NCBI GenBank assembly: GCA_966692625.1
Contig: CBKZAG010000096.1
Location: 1 to 12,344, forward strand
From: CAMLOF01 sp966692625
Lineage (GTDB): Bacteria > Pseudomonadota > Gammaproteobacteria > Burkholderiales > Burkholderiaceae_C
Direction: 5' to 3'
Length of the DNA: 12,344 bases
Each line of letters starts with the position of its first letter. Position 1 is the stretch's first letter. A program made the translations under genes and the position numbers. The notes beneath the pieces were generated by a model that worked only from the letters and a program-made list of their open reading frames with translations, made no database searches and had not been told where the DNA came from. Positions 7,753 to 12,344 of the stretch are shown here, piece after piece.

Positions 7753-7787
7753 GGAGAGGCAAAGCAGAAATGGTTTCAGTGGATCAA

Positions 7788-7815
7788 ATTGTACGTACGT
7801 ACAACATTTATTGAA
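7788..7815 (-). promoter_or_regulatory. Candidate sigma-70 promoter of the leftward operon
   Basis: On the minus strand TACAAT (7793-7788) matches five of six bases of the -10 consensus. Sixteen bases further upstream lies a weak -35 candidate, TTCAAT (7815-7810, three of six). Transcription would begin near 7781, about 29 nt before the FAH start codon. The -10 element is almost entirely inside the 16-bp palindrome, so a protein bound there would block polymerase. This is a prediction from sequence only. Confidence 0.45.
7789..7804. promoter_or_regulatory. Perfect 16-bp palindrome, probable TetR operator
   Basis: TTGTACGTACGTACAA equals its own reverse complement over all 16 bases. It is AT-flanked in a GC-rich genome, lies between two divergent genes, and overlaps the best -10 box for the operon that encodes the TetR protein. 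Its length and TACGTA core fit operators known for TetR dimers. A further CGTACAA half-site occurs at 7820-7826, 22 bp from the matching right arm (about two helical turns), which could bind a second dimer. No protein-DNA evidence is available here. Confidence 0.65.
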
Positions 7816-7854
7816 CACTCGTACAAACCCTGATGCGCAGTGTGCACGGCGATA

Positions 7855-7868
7855 CCCGTCTTGACGGG
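7855..7868. promoter_or_regulatory. Inverted repeat upstream of acetoacetyl-CoA synthetase
   Basis: CCCGTC-TT-GACGGG is a 6-bp inverted repeat with a two-base centre, 44 bp before the synthetase start. A TATGCT hexamer at 7876-7881 is the only -10-like sequence nearby and has no good -35 partner, which would fit an activator-dependent promoter. The two-base centre is too short for a good RNA hairpin, so a protein-binding site is more likely than a terminator. The call is tentative. Confidence 0.3.
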
Positions 7869-7900
7869 GCACTGCTATGCTCAAGTGCGCCAAAGAAAAC

Positions 7901-7904
7901 GGAG
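7901..7904 (+). promoter_or_regulatory. Ribosome binding site fixing the acetoacetyl-CoA synthetase start
   Basis: GGAG sits eight bases before the ATG at 7913. The earlier in-frame ATG at 7877 has no purine-rich element at the right distance and would add 12 residues (MLKCAKENGDSP) without family resemblance. Confidence 0.7.
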
Positions 7905-7912
7905 ACAGCCCC

Positions 7913-10042
7913 ATGAGCACCGCGCCGCCCTACGTGCCCCAGATGCGCCTGTACCAGAGTTGGCTGCGCGAGCAGCGGGGGTTGACGTTCGACAGCTACG
8001 ATGCCCTGTGGCGCTGGTCCACCACCGACCTGAGCGGCTTCTGGCAGAGCATCTGGGACTACTTTGAGCTGCAGTCGCCCACGCCGCACAGCGCCGTGCT
8101 GACGGGCGGGCCCATGCCCGATTTCCACTGGTTCCCCGGCGCACAGGTGAACTACACCCGGCAGGCGCTGCGCCATGCTGACGCGGCCCACGCCGCCGGG
8201 CACCCCGCCATCATCAGCGAGGACGAGCGCGGCCGCGTGCGCGTGCTGAAGTGGCCCGACCTGCGCCGCCAGGCGGCGTCCCTGGCGCTGGCGTTGAAGG
8301 ACATGGGCGTGCAGCGCGGCGACCGCGTGGCGGCCTACCTGCCCAACGTGCCCGAAACGGCCGTGGCCATGCTGGCGTGCGCAAGCATCGGTGCCGTATG
8401 GAGCTTGTGCGCGCCCGACATGGGCACCGCCGCCGTGCTCGACCGCTTCCGCCAGATCGAACCCGTGGTGCTGATTGCCGCCGATGGCGTGCACTACGGG
8501 GGCCGCCCCATGGACCGCTCGGCTACCGTGGCCGAACTGCGCGACGACCTGCCCAGCCTGCAGCATGTGGTGACTCTGCGCACACCCTACGCTGCCGAGC
8601 GCGTGCCTGGCGCGGCCGACTTCGAGGCCCTGACCGACCGCGACAACGCCGCCACCGCCGCCTTCGAGCCGGAATGGGTGCCATTCGATCACCCGCTGTG
8701 GGTGGTGTATTCCAGCGGCACCACCGGCCTGCCCAAGCCCATCGTGCATGGGCACGGCGGCATTTTGCTCACCCTGCTGTCGGCCCTGGTGCTGCACAAC
8801 GACGTGGGGGCCAGCTTTGCTGCCAACAGCCTGGGTGAGCGCTTCCACTGGTACAGCTCCACGGGCTGGGTGATGTGGAACATTCAGGTGACCGGCCTGG
8901 CCGCAGGCGCCACCATCGTGCTGTACGACGGCAACCCTGGCGGCAGCAAGGAACAGCCCGACTGGAACGTGCTGTGGCGCTTTGCCGCGCGGCACAAGGT
9001 CACCTTCTTTGGCGCTGGCGCGGCTTACTACGCCAACTGCATGAAGGCAGGCGTGGACCTGCCAGCCCTGCAAGCCGATGGCTTTGACCTGCACCGCATA
9101 CGCGCGCTGGGCAGCACCGGCTCGCCCTTGGCCGAGGAAGTGCAGCGCTGGGGCAGCGCGCAGTTCGCCAGTTTGGAGGTAACAGGTGGGGACGAGGTCG
9201 ATTCGCCGCAGGGCCGCCCCAAGGCGAATCAGCCCCCTCGGGGGGCAGCGACCCGCGCAGCGGCGGAGCGTGGGGGCACCATCTGGTGGTGCAATATCTC
9301 GGGCGGCACCGACTTCTGCGGTGCCTTCATCGGCGGCAACCGCGAGCTGCCCGAGGTGCCGGGCCAGATGCAATGCCGCCAACTGGGCTGTGCCGTGGAG
9401 GCCTGGGGCGAAGATGGCCAGCCCCTCATCGGCGCGGTGGGCGAACTGGTGTGCACGCAGCCCATCCCATCCATGCCGCTGTACTTCTGGAACGACGAGG
9501 GCAAGCAGCGCTACCTCTCCAGCTACTTCGACATGTACCCCGGCGTCTGGCGCCATGGCGACTGGCTGAAGGTGGGCGCGGACGGCGGCTGCGTCATCTA
9601 CGGCCGGTCTGACGCCACCATCAACCGCCACGGCCTGCGCATGGGCACCAGCGAAATCTACGCCGCCGTGGAGGCCCTGCCCGAGGTGCTGGACGCCATG
9701 GTGGTGGACCTCGAGTACCTGGGCCGCGAAAGCTACATGCCCTTGTTCGTGGTGCTGCGCCCGGGCGTGACGCTGGACGACGCCTTGCGCGAACGCATCG
9801 CAGGGGCCATTCGCAGCGCGCTGTCGCCGCGCTTCGTGCCCGACGAGATCGTGCAGGTGGCCGAAATACCGCGCACCCTGAGCGGCAAGAAGCAGGAGCT
9901 GCCGATCAAGAAACTGCTGCTGGGCCAGCCGCTGGACAAGGTGGTGAACCGCGACGCCATGGCCAACCCCGGCTGCCTGGGGTGGTACGTGGCCTTTGCC
10001 AACGCGCACCAGCAGCGGCACGCGGGCAGCCCCAACGCCTGA
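7913..10042 (+). CDS. Acetoacetyl-CoA synthetase (acetoacetate-CoA ligase)
   Basis: This 709-residue ANL-superfamily enzyme activates acetoacetate with ATP and CoA to acetoacetyl-CoA, feeding beta-oxidation or polyhydroxybutyrate metabolism. It has the N-terminal ACAS segment (FDSYDALWRWSTTDLSGFWQSIW, from 26), the A3 phosphate-binding motif YSSGTTGLPKPIVH at 266-279, GSTGSPL near 400, the core ISGGTDFCGAF from 462, PGVWRHGDW at 543-551, and YGRSDATINRHGLRMGTSEIY at 563-583. The C-terminal adenylation lysine is probably K659 in RTLSGKKQELP. The MGTSEIY form and overall layout match acetoacetyl-CoA rather than acetyl-CoA synthetases. The protein is roughly 40-50 residues longer than usual. The excess sits at about 422-455, where a GC-rich palindromic element is inserted in frame just before the conserved WWCNISGGTD strand. 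The frame is intact on both sides. It diverges from the FAH operon and converges on the racemase-like gene with one base between stops. Confidence 0.93.
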   Translation: MSTAPPYVPQMRLYQSWLREQRGLTFDSYDALWRWSTTDLSGFWQSIWDYFELQSPTPHSAVLTGGPMPDFHWFPGAQVNYTRQALRHADAAHAAGHPAIISEDERGRVRVLKWPDLRRQAASLALALKDMGVQRGDRVAAYLPNVPETAVAMLACASIGAVWSLCAPDMGTAAVLDRFRQIEPVVLIAADGVHYGGRPMDRSATVAELRDDLPSLQHVVTLRTPYAAERVPGAADFEALTDRDNAATAAFEPEWVPFDHPLWVVYSSGTTGLPKPIVHGHGGILLTLLSALVLHNDVGASFAANSLGERFHWYSSTGWVMWNIQVTGLAAGATIVLYDGNPGGSKEQPDWNVLWRFAARHKVTFFGAGAAYYANCMKAGVDLPALQADGFDLHRIRALGSTGSPLAEEVQRWGSAQFASLEVTGGDEVDSPQGRPKANQPPRGAATRAAAERGGTIWWCNISGGTDFCGAFIGGNRELPEVPGQMQCRQLGCAVEAWGEDGQPLIGAVGELVCTQPIPSMPLYFWNDEGKQRYLSSYFDMYPGVWRHGDWLKVGADGGCVIYGRSDATINRHGLRMGTSEIYAAVEALPEVLDAMVVDLEYLGRESYMPLFVVLRPGVTLDDALRERIAGAIRSALSPRFVPDEIVQVAEIPRTLSGKKQELPIKKLLLGQPLDKVVNRDAMANPGCLGWYVAFANAHQQRHAGSPNA
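9200..9277 (+). repeat. In-frame dispersed palindromic element inside acetoacetyl-CoA synthetase
   Basis: The 78-bp unit (26 codons, residues 430-455) has two hairpins. GATTCGCC at 9200-9207 pairs perfectly with GGCGAATC at 9223-9230. GCCCCC at 9232-9237 can pair with GGGGGC at 9241-9246 or at 9272-9277. The encoded peptide (SPQGRPKANQPPRGAATR then AAAERGG) is low-complexity, rich in P, R, A and G, and unlike the surrounding enzyme. From memory, closely similar sequence is scattered in intergenic regions of Comamonadaceae genomes. No second copy is present in this window. About 17 bases before it (9183-9199, encoding TGGDEV) may also belong to the insertion. Confidence 0.75.
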
Positions 10043-10043
10043 A

Positions 10044-10763
10044 TCAGGCTGCGGCCACCCAGTCCAGCCATGCTGGGCTGCCCTGGCTTGCCGACGGCTC
10101 GGCCTGCCAGACCCAGCGGGCAGCAGCGGCCACGCTGTCGATCAGCGGCACGGGAACGCGCGCCTGCATGGCTGCCGCCATGCCCGCCAGCCCAGCTCCA
10201 CCGATGATGATGGCCTCCACCGGTCGGCGCGCCAACACCCGCTGGCAGGCCGCCACCAGCAGATCTTGCGCAGCAACAGGGTCGGCACGCAGTTGCGCGC
10301 CGCTGAGTTCCACGGTTTCAATGTCCTGCACCTGTTCGCCCCAGGCCAGCGCGGGCAGCAGACGCTGCAGCATGGGCTTCCAGGCATGCCCGCCGGTGAC
10401 GATGGCGCAGCGGCCATGGCGCGCGGCCTCGGCCACCGCCGCTTCGGCCAGGCTGGTCACCGGGCAACCGGCCAGTTCACGCAGGGCGTGCAGCCCCGGG
10501 TCGCCAAAGCAGCCTATGACAATGCCGTCCGGCCCGCCAGCCGCCCCGTCAGCCTGCCCCTGTGTGGCGTGGCGCCAGGCATCCAAAGTGGCGTGCGCGG
10601 CCACGGCGTAACTGGCCTCGCTGGCAATGTAGGGGGCGCCGAAGCGTGCGGTCACCGCCTGCACGGCCACGTCTGGCGGGCTGGCCTGCGCCACCAGGCT
10701 GGCCACCGCGCCGGTGATGTCCGCCGACGTGTTGGGGTTGATGATGAGAAGGCGTCGCGTCAT
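10044..10763 (-). CDS. Asp/Glu/hydantoin racemase-family protein
   Basis: This 239-residue cytoplasmic protein belongs to the family of hydantoin and allantoin racemases (PF01177). The N-terminal strand LLIINPNTSADIT and the first active-site block GIVIGCFGDPGLHALRE, with C85, are typical of HyuE/HpxA. The second block, which in classical members reads GCAGM or GCAGL and supplies the second catalytic cysteine, reads GGAGLAG here, with glycine at 189. A two-base racemisation mechanism with two thiols is therefore not available, and the reaction is uncertain. The start (ATG 10763) is 7 nt after the GntR stop, so the two are cotranscribed. Upstream context is a PotC-type ABC transporter, an arrangement often associated with uptake and use of nitrogen heterocycles or amino-acid derivatives. 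No hydantoinase or carbamoylase is inside the window. Confidence 0.85.
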   Translation of the reverse strand: MTRRLLIINPNTSADITGAVASLVAQASPPDVAVQAVTARFGAPYIASEASYAVAAHATLDAWRHATQGQADGAAGGPDGIVIGCFGDPGLHALRELAGCPVTSLAEAAVAEAARHGRCAIVTGGHAWKPMLQRLLPALAWGEQVQDIETVELSGAQLRADPVAAQDLLVAACQRVLARRPVEAIIIGGAGLAGMAAAMQARVPVPLIDSVAAAARWVWQAEPSASQGSPAWLDWVAAA

Positions 10764-10770
10764 GCTGTGT

Positions 10771-11478
10771 TCACAGACGCAGGATGTCAGCCAGATCGCC
10801 CGTGCCGGGTGCGCTGTCGGGGAACACCAGCCCGGCTTCGATGCGCAACAGGTGTTCGCGCATCAGCCGCGTGGCTTCAGGCGTGGCGCGCAGGCGCATG
10901 GCCTGGATGAGCGCGCGGTGCTCGTCGCAGCCGCAGGTGGCAGCGTGCTGGCGCTGCACATTGCCCGCCGGGCCGTAGGTCATGAGGATGAGCGAGGTGC
11001 GCGACACCAGTTCACGCAGGATGCGCCCCAGCGTGGCGTGCCCCGACACCTCGGCAATGCGCAGGTGAAACTCGCCCGACAGGCGGATGGCGCGCTGCTG
11101 CTCGCCCTGGGAGCGTGCGGCTTCCTCGGCATCGATCAGCTCTCGCAGGCTGGCAATGTCGGCATCGCTGGCGCGCTCCAGGAAGCGCTCCACCAACGTG
11201 GGCTCGATCAGGCGGCGCGCCTCGAACACTTCCTGGGCCTCCTGCGGCGTGGGCTGCGCGATGAAGGCCCCCCGGTTGGGGATCATGGTGACCAGGCTCT
11301 CGTTGGCCAGCCGCACCAGCACGGGCCGGATGCGCGTGCGTGACACGCCAAAGGCCTCGGCCAGCCGGTCTTCCACCAGCTTGGTGCCGGGCAGCAAGCG
11401 GTGGTCCAGCACCGCCGAGACGATGCGTTCGTACATCTGCGCGTCCGTCGCGGCAGCGGTGGGGGTTTCTGTCTCCAT
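10771..11478 (-). CDS. GntR-family transcriptional regulator with FCD domain
   Basis: This 235-residue DNA-binding regulator has its winged helix at about residues 14-75 (MYERIVSAVLDHRLLPGTKL, then AFGVSRTRIRPVLVRLANE and the wing NRGAFIA). A FadR-type C-terminal FCD helical domain follows, with H138 (EFHLRIAEVSGH), H187 (CDEHRALIQAM) and H209 (MREHLLRIE) in the places of the usual metal-binding histidines. The aspartate normally four residues before the first histidine is a serine here. The start at 11478 is two bases after the stop of the ABC permease. An earlier in-frame ATG at 11517 would overlap the permease by 37 bases and add MGTQKTSKKPGLS; neither start has a strong Shine-Dalgarno, so it stays possible. 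The regulator is cotranscribed with the permease and the racemase-like gene and probably controls that transport cluster. Confidence 0.9.
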   Translation of the reverse strand: METETPTAAATDAQMYERIVSAVLDHRLLPGTKLVEDRLAEAFGVSRTRIRPVLVRLANESLVTMIPNRGAFIAQPTPQEAQEVFEARRLIEPTLVERFLERASDADIASLRELIDAEEAARSQGEQQRAIRLSGEFHLRIAEVSGHATLGRILRELVSRTSLILMTYGPAGNVQRQHAATCGCDEHRALIQAMRLRATPEATRLMREHLLRIEAGLVFPDSAPGTGDLADILRL

Positions 11479-11480
11479 GC

Positions 11481-12344
11481 TCAAGCCTGGCTTCTTTGAC
11501 GTTTTCTGAGTGCCCATGTCGCGAGTATCGCCAATCCCATGACGGCGAAGGACACCACCGTGGTCAGCGTGCCCAACGCGTAGATGGCGGGCGTGGTGAC
11601 CGTGGTGGTCAGGCCCTGCAGCTCCAGCGGCAGGGTGTTGACGTCACCGATGGCCTGCGAGGTGCGCGCGATCTCGTCCCAGCTCAGGGTGAAGCCGAAC
11701 ATGCCCACACCAATGGCCGAAGGCGCGATCAACGGCATCACCACATGCCAGAAGGTCTGCCATGGCGTGGCGCCCAGGTCGCGCGCCGCTTCCTCGTAAG
11801 CCGGGTTGAAGCGGTTGAACACGGCGAACATGATGAGCAGGCCGAAGGGCAGCGTCCAGGTGAGGTGCGCGCCCAAAGCGGAGCTGAACAGGCCCAGACT
11901 GGTGTTGAAAGATTCCAGGTACTCGGTCATCTCCCAATGCTCGAACACGCTGCGCAGGGCTGTGTCGATGAGACGGAATTGCAGGCCGATGCCCAGCGAC
12001 ACCACGATGGACGGCATGATCAGGCTGGCCACGGTGACGTAGAACACCGCGTTGCCGCCACGCAGCTGCTTGCGAAAGGCAAGCGCCGCCAGCAGCGACA
12101 GCACGACCGTGAGCACCATGACCGTGCCACCCAGCGCCAGCGAGCGTTTGAAAGCTGCACCGATGTCCACCACGCCCAGCCCTTCGGCGAGTTGGCGGTA
12201 CCAGTGCAGCGAGGTGCCGCGCATGGGGAAGGTAAGCCCGCCTTCGGGGCCCTGGAAGCTGAGCACGAAGATGGTGAGCATGGGCCCGTACAGGAACAGC
12301 ACGAACAGGCCGAACAGGATGGCCAGCGGCCAGAAGCCGGGGGC
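11481..12344 (-). CDS. ABC transporter permease, spermidine/putrescine PotC type, N-terminus beyond the right edge
   Basis: This is an inner-membrane permease of the BPD_transp_1 family, 287 residues visible without a stop codon in frame. The frame is open to the right edge, reading APGFWPLAILFGLFVLFLYG, which is part of the first membrane helix, so the start lies outside the window. A GTG at 12302 is inside that helix and is not a credible start. About six hydrophobic helices are visible. The EAA loop is EEAARDLGATPWQTFWHVVMP, and the stretch SWDEIARTSQAIGDVNTLPLELQGL is characteristic of the polyamine/2-aminoethylphosphonate/iron PotC-like subgroup. The C-terminus is ALRKRQRSQA. It should work with a PotB-like permease, ATPase and binding protein encoded to the right. 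The substrate cannot be decided here; the linked GntR and racemase-family genes hint at a small nitrogen compound. Confidence 0.92.
   Translation of the reverse strand, partial: APGFWPLAILFGLFVLFLYGPMLTIFVLSFQGPEGGLTFPMRGTSLHWYRQLAEGLGVVDIGAAFKRSLALGGTVMVLTVVLSLLAALAFRKQLRGGNAVFYVTVASLIMPSIVVSLGIGLQFRLIDTALRSVFEHWEMTEYLESFNTSLGLFSSALGAHLTWTLPFGLLIMFAVFNRFNPAYEEAARDLGATPWQTFWHVVMPLIAPSAIGVGMFGFTLSWDEIARTSQAIGDVNTLPLELQGLTTTVTTPAIYALGTLTTVVSFAVMGLAILATWALRKRQRSQA

Noticed and set aside
7855..7868. Rho-independent terminator
   Set aside because: The loop would be two bases and no T-run follows; a protein-binding site is more plausible.
7753..7920. 56-codon upstream extension of the FAH gene
   Set aside because: It would translate the operator/promoter region and run past the start of the divergent gene. 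The sequence has no match to the family.
9181..9280. Frameshift or assembly error in acetoacetyl-CoA synthetase
   Set aside because: The frame is the same before and after the unusual segment and family motifs continue in register, so a clean in-frame insertion explains it better.
7808..10021. 737-codon open frame on the minus strand across acetoacetyl-CoA synthetase
   Set aside because: Its translation is histidine-, glycine- and alanine-rich with no family motif. It is the mirror of a GC-rich gene whose third positions avoid stops on the opposite strand, and the plus-strand frame has every motif of the synthetase family.
1..12344. CRISPR array, tRNA, insertion sequence or prophage genes
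   Set aside because: No regularly spaced repeats, cloverleaf-like sequence, transposase or integrase motifs were seen on either strand.

Overview
The window is about 65% GC by eye, with dense, short-spaced genes and GC-rich third codon positions. The protein types (a beta-proteobacterial trimeric porin, an NMT1/SsuA-like ABC uptake system, a two-domain acetoacetyl-CoA synthetase) and a GC-rich dispersed palindrome that I recall from Acidovorax and Delftia-type genomes point to a member of the Comamonadaceae. The genus cannot be fixed from sequence reading alone.

Layout. Positions 1-7752 read leftward (minus strand). In transcription order they hold an FAH-family hydrolase (7752-6715), a TetR regulator overlapping it by ATGA (6718-6023), a periplasmic binding protein (5990-5064), an ABC ATPase (5044-4199), two ABC permeases (4197-3430 and 3433-2666, again overlapping by ATGA), a cyclase/kynurenine-formamidase-like hydrolase (2659-1886), a porin (1821-745) and the first half of an NCS2 nucleobase-type permease (680 to the left edge). 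The first seven genes have gaps of 32 nt or less, so they are probably one transcript. The porin and the NCS2 gene each follow after 64 nt and may be the distal end of the same unit. The set reads as an uptake-and-cleavage module: outer-membrane porin, periplasmic receptor, inner-membrane ABC pump, a cyclic amide/ester hydrolase and a C-C bond hydrolase, controlled by its own TetR protein. The substrate is not evident.

Positions 7753-7912 are the divergent control region. It contains a perfect 16-bp palindrome (7789-7804) that overlaps a plausible -10 box of the leftward operon, which is the best candidate for the TetR operator, and a second inverted repeat (7855-7868) nearer the rightward gene.

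Positions 7913-10042 (plus strand) encode acetoacetyl-CoA synthetase. Some FAH-family enzymes release acetoacetate, so the divergent pair FAH/AacS makes metabolic sense, but that link is inference. The gene carries an in-frame, exactly 26-codon palindromic element (9200-9277) next to a conserved core motif.

Positions 10044-12344 read leftward again: a PotC-type ABC permease open at the right edge, a GntR/FCD regulator and an Asp/Glu/hydantoin-racemase-family protein that lacks the second cysteine of the classical racemases. Its stop codon faces the acetoacetyl-CoA synthetase stop with one base between them.

No tRNA, rRNA, CRISPR array, insertion sequence or phage gene was seen. There is no gene-free stretch longer than about 160 bases.
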